From Hyphomicrobium sp. (lineage in GTDB: Bacteria; Pseudomonadota; Alphaproteobacteria; Rhizobiales; Hyphomicrobiaceae): a stretch of DNA of 51,566 bases. The stretch's first letter is position 1; every line of letters starts with the position of its first letter. Shown piece after piece: positions 17,098-27,539 of this stretch. Below the pieces are notes generated by a model that ran no database searches, was not told where the DNA came from, and saw only the letters and a program-made list of their open reading frames with translations. The DNA lies in contig PERT01000022.1 in the NCBI GenBank assembly GCA_002928955.1, forward strand, positions 1 to 51,566, written 5' to 3'. The translations under genes were made by a program, and so were the position numbers.

Positions 17098-17419
17098 GAA
17101 AATCGCTCCCGAAGGTTGAATTGCAGAGTTCTTCGCATGATGCCCGGCGCGTCAGACCTCGAATCCACAGCGCGCCATGTGCTCTATCACAGGGCCTACC
17201 GTGACAACACCCGATGCGCAATTATCACAATCTGATAGCCAATCGCAGCTTGGTCGCTATTTTGTCTGAAATGACGTGTCGGATTGGATCCGGTCGCGTT
17301 ACGCGCGGGGTGCTCTCCTGCGAGCCCTCGACACTTCGCCCTCGACACGAGAATGTCCGAGTTCTAATCGTCATTCCGGTCTTCGACACTCTGCCGCGGG
17401 CATGGGGAACAGCTATCTG
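17098..17419. other. Divergent intergenic region mgtE / deacetylase
   Basis: This should contain the promoters for mgtE and the first deacetylase gene. No further gene or clear operator is visible. An AT-rich core lies near 17215-17265. Confidence 0.4.
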
Positions 17420-18574
17420 ATGCGCTCGGTTCACTTACTTTCGGCTGCGGTATCGCTAGCGGCGATTGGTCTCACGATCCTTGGTCACGCCAGCGGATCC
17501 GCGATGGCGCAATCACCCGGTGCCATTGGCCAGACGAAGGGGGACGCCGGACCTCGCGCCGATAAATGCGCCGGCCGGACCGACGTGCTCGGCGTATCCC
17601 GCGTGGTCGAGATCAGCACCGCGAACGGACAGCTTTTCGGCCAGCAGCAATACGGCGATAACGACTTCCTCAAAGACGGCGAGATCGTCCTCACGTTCGA
17701 CGACGGCCCGTTGCGGCCCTACACCGTGCCAGTGCTCAACGCACTCGACGCCCATTGCACGAAGGCCACATTCTTCATCGTCGGACGCATGGCCGTCGCC
17801 GACCCGGAACTCGTGCGCGACACGGCCCGCCGCGGACACACCATCGGAACCCACACCTGGTCGCATCGCAACATGCGATCGGCCGGCAGCTTGGCCAAGG
17901 GCGAGGTCGAACTCGCCATCAGCGCCGTGCGCAAAGCCGCGGGCCAGCCCACGGCGCCGTTCTTCCGCTTTCCATTCCTGGCCGACAGCCGGGCGATGAT
18001 CGGTTACCTCAAGACTCGCGACAACGGCATCTTTTCGATCGACATCGACAGCGTCGACTACCGCACCAAGGACCCGGCCGAGGTTCACACCACAATCCTT
18101 AATCAGCTCGCCCATAAGCGGAAGGGCATCCTGCTGTTCCATGATATCCAGCCGTCCACGGCCGGCGCGATCAGTGGCCTCCTTGGCGAGTTGAAAAAGC
18201 GCGGCTTCAAGGTCGTGCACATGATCAGCAAAGCGCCGGCTACGACGCTGCCTGAGTATGACGCGCTGGCCGACAAGGAGCTTTCGCGCAAGCAACTGGC
18301 CGCAGCCAAGTCGCCGCTCGCCAACCGCGCCATCGTCTGGCCGGTGTCACCGGGCGATGCCCCGGCCGGGCGCACCGACACGCGGCCTGCGGCTGTGCGG
18401 GTGCCACCGGCACTTGCACCTTCGTCCGGAGCCGTTGCTGCGCAGGGCAATCCGCCGCCGCAGGCCATCTCACAACCCGGACCGCCGCCAACGGCGCCCG
18501 CCGCCGCACCGCCGCGTTCGAAATGGCGCGCGCCGGACGACGACTGGGCGACCAAGATGTTCCGCGACTACTGA
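17420..18574 (+). CDS. Secreted polysaccharide deacetylase, copy 1
   Basis: A 384-residue NodB-homology (CE4) enzyme. Signal peptide residues 1-31 (MRSVHLLSAAVSLAAIGLTI...AMAQ) direct it to the periplasm. The catalytic domain spans about 85-280. Motif 1 is TFDDGP, motif 2 is HTWSHRN with the two metal-binding His, motif 3 is RFPFL, and motif 5 is LLFHDI. A Pro/Ala-rich tail follows, ending in DDDWATKMFRDY. It removes N- or O-acetyl groups from a glycan such as peptidoglycan or chitin-like oligomers; the substrate is unknown. A paralog begins 169 nt downstream. An alternative ATG at 17402 lies just upstream. Confidence 0.86.
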   Translation: MRSVHLLSAAVSLAAIGLTILGHASGSAMAQSPGAIGQTKGDAGPRADKCAGRTDVLGVSRVVEISTANGQLFGQQQYGDNDFLKDGEIVLTFDDGPLRPYTVPVLNALDAHCTKATFFIVGRMAVADPELVRDTARRGHTIGTHTWSHRNMRSAGSLAKGEVELAISAVRKAAGQPTAPFFRFPFLADSRAMIGYLKTRDNGIFSIDIDSVDYRTKDPAEVHTTILNQLAHKRKGILLFHDIQPSTAGAISGLLGELKKRGFKVVHMISKAPATTLPEYDALADKELSRKQLAAAKSPLANRAIVWPVSPGDAPAGRTDTRPAAVRVPPALAPSSGAVAAQGNPPPQAISQPGPPPTAPAAAPPRSKWRAPDDDWATKMFRDY

Positions 18575-18743
18575 GCCGCACTGCGGTGCAGATTGATGGA
18601 TCTCGAGGGAATCGCCAGCCCGTGCCCACGCGCCACGCCTTCCCGCGAAAATGCGTTCCACATGGCCACGGTGTTGCAACAATCGCCGAATTCGCCGATG
18701 GTCCGTCAAGACTCTGACGGATAACCAACAACGGGACGGGCCC

Positions 18744-19979
18744 ATGCACGTCGTCATGCGGGCTGCGGTCGCCGCCATCGCAACATTTCTCGGAGCCGCA
18801 ACAGGCACCACTGCCGCGATGGCCCAGACCACCCAGGAGGCCATGACCTGGCCAAACGGCGGCTGCCCGTCGGCATCGGGTGCGCTCGGGGTTGCGCGCA
18901 TCGTCGAAATCGATGCGGCATCCGGACCGCTCTACGGCGACATCACCAAGTACGGCAAGGAGGACACCTTCCTAGGCCCCAAAGAAGTCGTTCTGACATT
19001 CGACGATGGCCCGCTGCCGTGGATCACGAAATCGATCCTCGATACGCTCGATCGCCACTGCGCCAAGGCGACGTTCTTCTCGGTCGGCAAGATGGCGCTG
19101 GCCTACCCGGCCTCGGTCAAAGACGTACTCGCCCGCGGTCATACGCTCGGCGGGCACACCCACACCCACCCGCTCAACATCGCCCGACTGAAGCCAGAAC
19201 GCGCCGTGGACGAGATCGAGCGAGGGTTCGCGGCGATCGCGCTCGCGGCCGGGGAACCCATTGCTCCGTTTTTCCGCTTTCCGGGGCTGAGCGACAACCC
19301 AACACTGCTCGCTCACCTGCAGTCGCGCGGCATCGCCACGTTCACCGTCGATGTCGTCTCCAACGACAGCTACATTGGCGATCCCTCTCGCCTAGCCCGC
19401 CTGACCCTCGACCGCATCGAGGCGCGCCAGGGGGGGATCGTACTGTTCCACGACATCAAGGCCGCCACGGCAAAAGCCCTTCCGCAGATCCTCGCCGAGC
19501 TCAAATCGCGCGGGTACAAAGTCGTGCACCTGCAGTCGAAGTCGCCCCTGGTCCCGGTCGCCGAGTATGCAAGTACGCTAACGCCACTGATGGCCAAGTC
19601 GGAGGCGCGCACCGAGGGCAAACCAACCTTGGTGCCCTTCTATGGAACGACGGGGCCACAAAAAACAGGCGCGATTGCCGGAGAACCTGCGACGGCTCAG
19701 GCCTCCGTTTCGGGCGCTGCAACAGGCGCCACACCAGCCGCGGCACGCGCAGTCGTGGTTGCCGCCGGTCGCGGTCCGGATGCGGCAGCACAAATCCAGG
19801 TTACGGTGCTGGCGCCGCCACCCCGGCAGCGCATTGCCTCCGCGTCGCCCGATCCCGACCGGAAGCCGCCCGCGCGTGCGAACCGGCGGCTGCCCTCGTC
19901 GAATGCCAGCGCAACGCCCCACATCGGCGGCTGGTCGACACGGGTAAAGCCGACCCTCCGCAACCGCATCGACGAGTAG
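18744..19979 (+). CDS. Secreted polysaccharide deacetylase, copy 2
   Basis: A 411-residue paralog of the preceding enzyme. The signal peptide is residues 1-28 (cut after AMAQ). The CE4 motifs are TFDDGP (motif 1), HTHTHPL (motif 2, metal His), RFPGLSD (motif 3) and VLFHDIKAATAKAL (motif 5). A low-complexity Pro/Ala/Arg tail of about 130 residues ends at the C-terminus. GGGACGGG precedes ATG 18744. Tandem duplication is likely, because domain order, spacing and flanking motifs match. The different motif 3 residue (GL against FL) and divergent tails suggest separate substrates or cell positions. Confidence 0.86.
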   Translation: MHVVMRAAVAAIATFLGAATGTTAAMAQTTQEAMTWPNGGCPSASGALGVARIVEIDAASGPLYGDITKYGKEDTFLGPKEVVLTFDDGPLPWITKSILDTLDRHCAKATFFSVGKMALAYPASVKDVLARGHTLGGHTHTHPLNIARLKPERAVDEIERGFAAIALAAGEPIAPFFRFPGLSDNPTLLAHLQSRGIATFTVDVVSNDSYIGDPSRLARLTLDRIEARQGGIVLFHDIKAATAKALPQILAELKSRGYKVVHLQSKSPLVPVAEYASTLTPLMAKSEARTEGKPTLVPFYGTTGPQKTGAIAGEPATAQASVSGAATGATPAAARAVVVAAGRGPDAAAQIQVTVLAPPPRQRIASASPDPDRKPPARANRRLPSSNASATPHIGGWSTRVKPTLRNRIDE

Positions 19980-20314
19980 TGGCCGCAGTCGTCTGGAAGC
20001 CAAAGGTACCACGCAAGGCCACGGGCTATCTGAAGCCGAACCTAATGCCCGAGTGCCTGATCAGTCGAGTTGGATGTGGCACACGGTCATCGAGAGCGTG
20101 ATACCGACATCGAGACAAGGAGTTTGGAGCCCACGAACGTGGCGACGGCGATCCCGTCTGAACCGAACGCTGTCCAGGTGATCCACGGGCGGCAATCATC
20201 TGCCGGACCAGCTGATCGCCCAACCGAAAAAGGCGGACCTTGCGGCCCGCCTTGCTTTCATCAGAAGCGCGCGCCCGGCATGAGTGGGGGCGTGTTCTGT
20301 ATCCAACCAGGGAC
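19980..20314. other. Intergenic region deacetylase / tRNA-Leu
   Basis: No gene is supported. The right half holds the terminator of the minus-strand tRNA-Leu (20227-20252). Confidence 0.5.
20227..20252 (-). terminator. Terminator of tRNA-Leu
   Basis: On the minus strand a stem AGGCGG.CC / GG.CCGCCT with a 4-nt loop is followed by five T. It lies about 60 nt downstream of the tRNA 3' end and no other minus-strand gene is near. Confidence 0.8.
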
Positions 20315-20401
20315 TGGTGCGGACGAGAAGACTCGAACTTCCACGCCGTTTCCAGCGCTACCACCTCAAGGTAGTGCGTCTACCAATTCCGCCACGACCG
20401 C
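20315..20401 (-). tRNA. tRNA-Leu (anticodon GAG)
   Basis: An 87-nt tRNA, CCA encoded. The anticodon stem CTACC/GGTAG encloses loop TTGAGGT with anticodon GAG. The long variable arm (CGCTG-GAAA-CGGCG) identifies a class II tRNA. The T arm is GGAAG-TTCGAGT-CTTCT. The acceptor stem (GCGGTCG with CGTCCGC) has one U-U mismatch at pair 5:68, and all other pairs form. Confidence 0.95.
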
Positions 20402-20516
20402 AAGTCCCAGGCGAACTGCTCACTGATATAGCGAACCTCAGAACAGCGAACAAGCGCCACCCCGAGGTCGGCTCAACTAACAGAGCCCTCGATCCCTGGC
20501 AAGCTGGAAGCTCGAC

Positions 20517-21320
20517 ATGCGCCCATCAAACCATCACATTCCGTCCATGCCGTTGATTCAAGCTCACCCGCGTCGCCTCTTGCACCGCGATCCCGATGCC
20601 ACGATCGCCTGGGCGCGGACCGAGGATCCGGTTGGTTACGTCGAGGCCGTCGAATTTATGGAAGCGCGCGCGGCGGCCATCCGGCGCGGTGACGCTTCCG
20701 AGCTGGTCTGGCTGGTCGAGCACCCCGCCCTCTACACCGCGGGCAGCAGCTCGCGACGCGCGGACTTGCTCTCGCCCGACCGGTTTCCGGTTCACGAGAC
20801 CCGCCGCGGCGGACAGTTCACCTACCATGGCCCTGGACAACGCGTTGCCTACCTGATGCTCGACGTCGGCATGCGCGGCCGCGATGTCCGCAGCTTCGTT
20901 GGCGCGATCGAGGATTGCATCATCGGGGCCTTGGCCCGGCTCGGTGTCGACGGGGAGACCCGCGAGGGTCGGGTCGGCGTGTGGGTTCGGCGACCCGGTG
21001 CGCCCGACCACCCCGACGTGCGCGAGGACAAGATCGCGGCCATCGGCGTCAGACTGAAGTCGTGGGTCAGCCTGCATGGCCTGTCGATCAACGTCGCCCC
21101 GGATCTCGATCACTTCGCCGGTATCGTGCCCTGTGGCATCGCCGGCCATGGCGTCACCAGTATTGCCGATCTCGGCCACGCGGCATCGATGGAAGCTGTG
21201 GATCTGGCCCTGCGGGCGGCATTCGATGAGGTCTTCGGTACGTTGGTCGACGCTCCGTGCCCTCTCCAGTGCACGAAAAGCAGCGCCTTGGCCGACACGC
21301 CGGCTTCGGGGCAAAACTGA
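20517..21320 (+). CDS. lipB: Lipoyl(octanoyl) transferase LipB
   Basis: A 267-residue acyltransferase that moves octanoate from octanoyl-ACP to the lipoyl domains of E2 and H proteins. Signatures are [21 protein letters not shown] (about 96-116), the Lys172 of [17 protein letters not shown], and the nucleophile Cys206 in [17 protein letters not shown] about 8 nt before ATG 20517 favours the longer start; ATG 20547 is an alternative. The C-terminal 25 residues are not conserved. The gene is transcribed away from the adjacent tRNA-Leu. Confidence 0.94.
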   Translation: MRPSNHHIPSMPLIQAHPRRLLHRDPDATIAWARTEDPVGYVEAVEFMEARAAAIRRGDASELVWLVEHPALYTAGSSSRRADLLSPDRFPVHETRRGGQFTYHGPGQRVAYLMLDVGMRGRDVRSFVGAIEDCIIGALARLGVDGETREGRVGVWVRRPGAPDHPDVREDKIAAIGVRLKSWVSLHGLSINVAPDLDHFAGIVPCGIAGHGVTSIADLGHAASMEAVDLALRAAFDEVFGTLVDAPCPLQCTKSSALADTPASGQN

Positions 21321-21359
21321 TCGATACCCTTGCTATCGCTCTGCGCTCCCAGACAAAGA

Positions 21360-21388
21360 GCACCCGCTCCAACGTGTGGAACGGGTGC
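21360..21388 (-). terminator. Hairpin in convergent intergenic region
   Basis: Inverted repeat GCACCCG / CGGGTGC, extended by TCCA/TGGA after one mismatch. On the minus strand TCTTTG follows, so it probably ends the minus-strand gene that stops at 21421. It may act on lipB transcripts as well. Confidence 0.65.
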
Positions 21389-21420
21389 ATGAATTCGCGC
21401 CAACGGATATGGGTGTTTCT

Positions 21421-21765
21421 CTACTGCTTACCGGGCCCGGAGGGCTGGCCTGCAACGCCTGGTCCCGACTCTGCATGCACGTCTGGCCCGTCGTAATAGA
21501 GATAGCCCTCCTCAATCGATACAACTTCCGAGCCTTCCAGCTCGTACTCGTCGTTCTCGCTGTCGTTGAGGCGGATGATGCAGCCCTTCTGACAGACCTC
21601 TTTAAGCTCCTGGGATGGCTTCAGGATGTGATCTCCCTTGGCCTCCCCCTCAATGACAGTGAGCTTGACGTCCTTGTCATCGCGGTTCGTCACCGAGACC
21701 GCATCGGCGGTCGAGGCCCACAGAAGGGCTGTGAACAAACCAGCCGCCGAGATCACTCTGGACAT
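21421..21765 (-). CDS. Small secreted acidic protein
   Basis: A 114-residue protein with a signal peptide (residues 1-22, MSRVISAAGLFTALLWASTADA). A compact acidic beta-like domain follows, including VTNRDDKDVKLTVIEG, then KEVCQKGCIIRLNDSENDEYELEGSEVV and EGYLYYD. Two cysteines (KEVCQKGC) are four residues apart and could form a disulfide. The tail is Gly/Pro-rich. I believe it is a conserved hypothetical family of Hyphomicrobiales, but no function is known. The gene is downstream of the Lys/Ala-rich peptide on the same strand. Confidence 0.7.
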   Translation of the reverse strand: MSRVISAAGLFTALLWASTADAVSVTNRDDKDVKLTVIEGEAKGDHILKPSQELKEVCQKGCIIRLNDSENDEYELEGSEVVSIEEGYLYYDGPDVHAESGPGVAGQPSGPGKQ

Positions 21766-21798
21766 TGCGGCTGCTCCTAGGCCCGTTGGCTAAACTGG

Positions 21799-21888
21799 TT
21801 ACTTCTTCTTCTTGGCAGCCGGCTTCTTGGCGGGTGCGGCCTTGGCGGCTGGTTTCTTCGCGGCGGGCTTTTTTGCAGGTGCCTTCAT
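21799..21888 (-). CDS. 29-residue Lys/Ala-rich (histone H1-like) peptide
   Basis: A very short ORF encoding MKAPAKKPAAKKPAAKAAPA followed by KKPAAKKKK. It is built of KKPAA repeats and is strongly basic, like the tails of histone H1-type bacterial proteins that bind DNA. GGAAGGA lies 11 nt upstream. An alternative ATG at 21906 adds six residues. The length is below that of most annotated relatives. Nucleoid binding is inferred from composition only. Confidence 0.55.
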   Translation of the reverse strand: MKAPAKKPAAKKPAAKAAPAKKPAAKKKK

Positions 21889-22009
21889 GGTGCTTGGTCC
21901 TTCCATTGCTGGTCCGGTGAACCCGGACCGATTTAAACCCGACTCAATCGGGCCAACGAGAATTTGGTGAGATTCAAGCCCATCCACAAACGGAATTTTC
22001 CGGTGACTA

Positions 22010-22028
22010 CTATCGAAGATTTCGATAG
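22010..22028. promoter_or_regulatory. Operator-like perfect palindrome before LysR gene
   Basis: CTATCGAA-GAT-TTCGATAG is an 8-bp perfect inverted repeat with a 3-nt spacer. It contains the LysR-type pattern T-N11-A (T22013 to A22025). It stands 36 nt before the LysR ATG, between that gene and the divergent Lys/Ala-rich peptide, so autoregulation is likely. Confidence 0.6.
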
Positions 22029-22064
22029 ATAGCTTCGCATGCGTTGAGCCTACCGGGCAAATCC

Positions 22065-22913
22065 ATGGATATCAACCTCGCACGCACGTTCCTGATGGTT
22101 GCCGAAACCGGCAGCTTTATCGACGCCGCCCGCAAGATGAACATCACTCAATCAACCGTTTCCGCCCGCATCAAGGGGCTTGAAGACATACTCGGACGTC
22201 CGCTGTTCGAGCGCTCGAAGTTCGGCGCGGAGCTGACCGGCGCCGGCAACCAGTTCCAAAAACACGCGCTCGCACTGATCCGCGTCTGGCAGCACGCGCA
22301 ACTCGAAATTAACCTCTCGGCCTTGCATCGCGACCATCTTTCGGTCGGCGCGCCGGGCAGCTTGTGGGACGGTTTTTTGCTCAAGTGGGTCTCGTGGATG
22401 CGTTCGAACATCCCCGACATCTCGGTCTCGGCCAGTTCCGGGCTGTCCTCGGTGCTGACCCAGCGCCTGATCGAAGGCACCCTCGATCTCGCGCTCATGT
22501 ACCGGCCGACGCAGCCGCCCGGGCTGACGATCGAGCATCTTTTCGATGAGGAATTCGTGCTGGTGACCAGCGCCAGGACCGCTCTGGGGCGGGGTGCAAG
22601 TGACTATGTGTTCATCGACTGGGGCTCGGATTTTCAGGAGGACCACGCGGCCGAGTATCCTGAGCTGTCGAACCCCGGACTTAACCTCGATCTCGGCTCG
22701 ATCGGTATCGACTACCTTTTGGCCAATCCAGCGTCGGCCTACTTTCCCTTGCGAATGGTGAAGACGCTCATCGCGCGCGGCCGATTGAAGCAGCCCAAGC
22801 GCGCCCGCAAATTCAACTATCCGGTGTTCATGGTTTATCCGGAAGCGCGCGATGAAGAGGCCTATGCGCCGATACTGGCCGGTCTGAGGCGCGAGGCCGC
22901 CAAGCTCGGCTGA
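22065..22913 (+). CDS. LysR-family transcriptional regulator
   Basis: A 282-residue protein. The N-terminal winged helix-turn-helix is MDINLARTFLMVAETGSFIDAARKMNITQSTVSARIKGLED (split here by me into helices at about 5-12, 17-24 and 28-44). The effector-binding domain starts near residue 85 with LSVGAPGSLWDGFLLKW and includes the LDLALMYRP motif. The ligand is unknown. ATG 22065 is chosen over the TTG at 22044, because the family begins at this residue. A perfect palindrome lies 36 nt upstream. The gene ends 5 nt before the 78-nt palindromic element. Confidence 0.88.
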   Translation: MDINLARTFLMVAETGSFIDAARKMNITQSTVSARIKGLEDILGRPLFERSKFGAELTGAGNQFQKHALALIRVWQHAQLEINLSALHRDHLSVGAPGSLWDGFLLKWVSWMRSNIPDISVSASSGLSSVLTQRLIEGTLDLALMYRPTQPPGLTIEHLFDEEFVLVTSARTALGRGASDYVFIDWGSDFQEDHAAEYPELSNPGLNLDLGSIGIDYLLANPASAYFPLRMVKTLIARGRLKQPKRARKFNYPVFMVYPEARDEEAYAPILAGLRREAAKLG

Positions 22914-22918
22914 TCCAA

Positions 22919-22996
22919 TAGTGGGGCGTCGCGCCTTAATTGACTGGTGGGTGGGGCATCGTGCGCGTCAATCAAGGCGCGATGAACGCCCCACTA
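22919..22996 (+). repeat. 78-nt palindromic element A1
   Basis: The ends are TAGTGGGGCGT and ACGCCCCACTA, and the inner arms are CGCGCCTTAATTGAC and GTCAATCAAGGCGCG. One arm has four extra bases (ATGA here; TCAT on the complement) between outer and inner stems. The loop is about 22 nt. A nearly identical copy is at 34857-34934. It starts 5 nt after the LysR stop codon. Confidence 0.92.
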
Positions 22997-23009
22997 ACCC
23001 AAATATATA

Positions 23010-23087
23010 GCTAGTGGCCTTCATGTCGGGCCTAAATCGTCGACGCGTGCGGCTGGCACAGCGATTTAGGCGAGACAGGCCACTAGC
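23010..23087 (+). repeat. 78-nt palindromic element A2 (related type)
   Basis: The outer arms are GCTAGTGGCCT and AGGCCACTAGC; the inner arms are CCTAAATCG and CGATTTAGG. One arm carries four extra bases (TCAT) at the same place as in element A1. The total length is also 78 nt. A 13-nt AT-rich spacer separates it from A1. A degenerate remnant of this second element (GAGTGGCC ... CGATTTAGTG, read on the minus strand) is beside the other A1 copy near 34822-34844. Confidence 0.88.
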
Positions 23088-23111
23088 CGCGTCAGCTCCG
23101 CCTCGCGACGC

Positions 23112-23627
23112 CTACGCCGGCTGTTCCGCACTCTCCGAGTGCACATCCACAACGGTCGCCGCGAACCCTTTCGCACCGGGCTCTGGGCCATAGCGGTTCG
23201 CGCCCGGCGTCCCTTTGGCGATGTGCACCCACAAGATCGCGCCGAGCACCGGCAGGCACGTGGCCGTCACGTTCAGCCAGAACGCTATGTGCTGGGGGTT
23301 CAGGGCGTCGGCGGCTTGAAACGTCGTCAGCAACAGGACCGACACGACAATCGACCAGCCGATGAACGCGGCCATGGCCTTGGCGATCCACCAGGCGCTG
23401 AGGTCGAGATCATGAAGCCGCCGGGCCACCGCCACGGTCGCGATCCACACGCTCGCGAGCTTGAAGGCCAGCGCGACGTGCCCGCCCAAGCCAATGCCCG
23501 TAAGCCAGATCAAGACCAACATGGCGACATCTGCGGCGAGCAGCCAGCCCGCTACCGCCAACAGCCCTTTGCGGCTCAGCCGTCCCCGCGGGTCGAGTAT
23601 CCCGAGAACATCCGAAACCGCCGCCAT
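23112..23627 (-). CDS. DUF805 membrane protein
   Basis: A 171-residue inner-membrane protein with about four hydrophobic segments. The family motifs are present: ARRLHDLDLSAWW in the middle, and the C-terminal GTPGANRYGPEPG. The C-terminal part of about 30 residues is soluble. The function of DUF805 is unknown. The gene is convergent with the LysR gene across the palindrome pair. Confidence 0.85.
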   Translation of the reverse strand: MAAVSDVLGILDPRGRLSRKGLLAVAGWLLAADVAMLVLIWLTGIGLGGHVALAFKLASVWIATVAVARRLHDLDLSAWWIAKAMAAFIGWSIVVSVLLLTTFQAADALNPQHIAFWLNVTATCLPVLGAILWVHIAKGTPGANRYGPEPGAKGFAATVVDVHSESAEQPA

Positions 23628-23769
23628 CGTTTGAACCCCTCAATTGCAGGCGCCCAATCTGCCCGCAACACGGTTCATGAACGCTTGCCGCGGATACCAG
23701 AGCCGCTGCAATTCATGCCAATTCATCGATCGTGGTTGACGCCCGGTTAAATCCGCAGGCCGGACAATA

Positions 23770-25797
<2,028 letters not shown>

Positions 25798-25960
25798 CGC
25801 GTGCTTGGGTCCCGTGTCGGAGGGTTTGGGCGAATTCAGCCCATCGCGTGTTCTAGACGGGGGCTGCGGCGGCGACAACTCTGCTATTACACGACCAAAG
25901 GCGCACAGCGCAGTCGACCTGGCTTCGGCCCGTTCAAAATTCGGGTTCTGGCAACCCGCC

Positions 25961-27277
25961 TCAAGCCGCCGTTTGGCTCATCAGCCGGCTGCGCACGAGA
26001 TCGATGGCGCCGCGCAATTCATAGAGCTTGTCGGAGTACCTGAGCGGCACCGGAATTTGGCTCACGGCCTTTTCGATCCGGTCGATCTCGTGGTGATGCT
26101 CGGCCATGATCTGCGCCGAGCGGCCTGGACCGGTGCGCTTCTCCAGCGCCTTGAGTTGCCCGTACCAGTAGAGCAGCCGCTGGTTGATGCGCCACTGATA
26201 GAGCCACGGCACCAGCTTGAACACCGGAATGAAAATCGTCGCCAGCGGCACCACCAGCACGATCATGCGCTCGACGAAGTTGGCGAGCCAGAACGGCAGG
26301 AAGCGCCGGAAGAACGGCTGGCCACTCTTGTAGATGCGTTCGGCATCCTCCGACATCGGGTACTCAGGATCGATGCCCTTGGGGTAATCCTTCAACCGCT
26401 GGAATACGCTGCCGTTGGAATGCACCGCCGTCGCCGCATCAACCAATAGCTCGGCGAGCGCGGGATGCAGGTCTTTCCGGGCCACGAGCGCCGCTTGTGC
26501 TGCCACCAACGAGACGTCCTGCGGCGGAACGTTCTTCTCGAGATCGACAACGCCCTGCGGCAGCACGACCCGGGTCAGATAGGGGAATAGTCGCGAATAG
26601 GCCTCGGCCTGCACGAAGTTCATCAGTTGCAACCTGTCGTCCCGCAGCAGTTGCTGGATCAACGGTGCTTCGGGTGCGAAGGCCAGGAAGATCGCATCGA
26701 CCTCGCTCTTGAGCAGCGCGTCGACGGCGATCTGGCCCGAAAGCGGTGCCAGCCTTGTGTTCTCGGAGGTGACCTGATTGGACTTCAACAGCGTCTCGGC
26801 GAGTTGCCGGGTGCCGCTGCCCTCTGTGCCGACAGCCAGCCGCCGGCCCTTGAGGTCCGACAACCGCTCGACCCTGTCCGCTGCCCGATGGAACACCCAC
26901 AGCGGTTCGAGGAACACCCGGCCGATGGAGACGAGGTCGGGCGACAGCTCGCTGTTCGAGATCCCGCCCTGCACCAGTCCGAGCTTGAAGCCCGATGCTG
27001 CATCGTTGAGCCGCTTGATGTTCTCGATCGATCCCGCCGACGTTGCGATCTCGAGCTTGATGCCCTGAGCCTTCATCCGCTCGGCGTAACGCTGGCCGAA
27101 CTTGAAGTAGCCGCCCGTTTCACTGCCCGTCGTCATCTTGACAACCTTGGGTGGAGCCGGCTCCACGAACTGAAAGGCCAGCCAAACCGCGCCCAGGCAC
27201 ACAAGCAAGACCGGCCCGGCAATCAGCGCCTGTTCCCGCACCCGTGAATTCATTCCGTCGCGTTCCATGGTCTTCAT
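25961..27277 (-). CDS. TAXI-type solute-binding protein with membrane anchors
   Basis: A 438-residue protein. A hydrophobic segment at about 17-37 anchors the N-terminus. The TAXI periplasmic binding domain (about 45-310) shows MTTGSETGGYFKFGQRY, then ATSAGSIENIKRL, LVQGGIS and VGTEGSGTRQLAETLL. After it come a hydrophobic stretch (about 322-350, FLPFWLANFVERMIVLVVPL) and a charged helical C-terminus. This extended form, without adjacent TRAP permease genes, differs from typical TAXI transporters. It may act as a sensor or a scaffold rather than an importer. The start could also be ATG 27268, which has a better-spaced GAGG. Confidence 0.85.
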   Translation of the reverse strand: MKTMERDGMNSRVREQALIAGPVLLVCLGAVWLAFQFVEPAPPKVVKMTTGSETGGYFKFGQRYAERMKAQGIKLEIATSAGSIENIKRLNDAASGFKLGLVQGGISNSELSPDLVSIGRVFLEPLWVFHRAADRVERLSDLKGRRLAVGTEGSGTRQLAETLLKSNQVTSENTRLAPLSGQIAVDALLKSEVDAIFLAFAPEAPLIQQLLRDDRLQLMNFVQAEAYSRLFPYLTRVVLPQGVVDLEKNVPPQDVSLVAAQAALVARKDLHPALAELLVDAATAVHSNGSVFQRLKDYPKGIDPEYPMSEDAERIYKSGQPFFRRFLPFWLANFVERMIVLVVPLATIFIPVFKLVPWLYQWRINQRLLYWYGQLKALEKRTGPGRSAQIMAEHHHEIDRIEKAVSQIPVPLRYSDKLYELRGAIDLVRSRLMSQTAA

Positions 27278-27539
27278 CCTCGTGCGATCAGCCCGCGGCC
27301 CCGGGTACGCCGGTTCGAAGGGCCCGCCAACCGGCTCGATCGGCAGCCTTATGCCGTCTGCCGACGAATGTCGCTACGGAGTAGAGGAAAAATGGTGCAA
27401 AACCACGGAGGTGCAGATCTTTGCCGGAACAACAGAATGCGCTGTTCGCGACGTACACATGCGCGATCCAAACAGCGCGTTGGTCGCGGGCCCACGTGTT
27501 GGTCATCCGGCGCACGCGTGCCAAGTTGTCAGAGACCGA

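Noticed and set aside
16153-17235. 360-codon frame antisense to mgtE
   Set aside because: The mgtE reading has complete family motifs. The antisense product has no recognisable domain.
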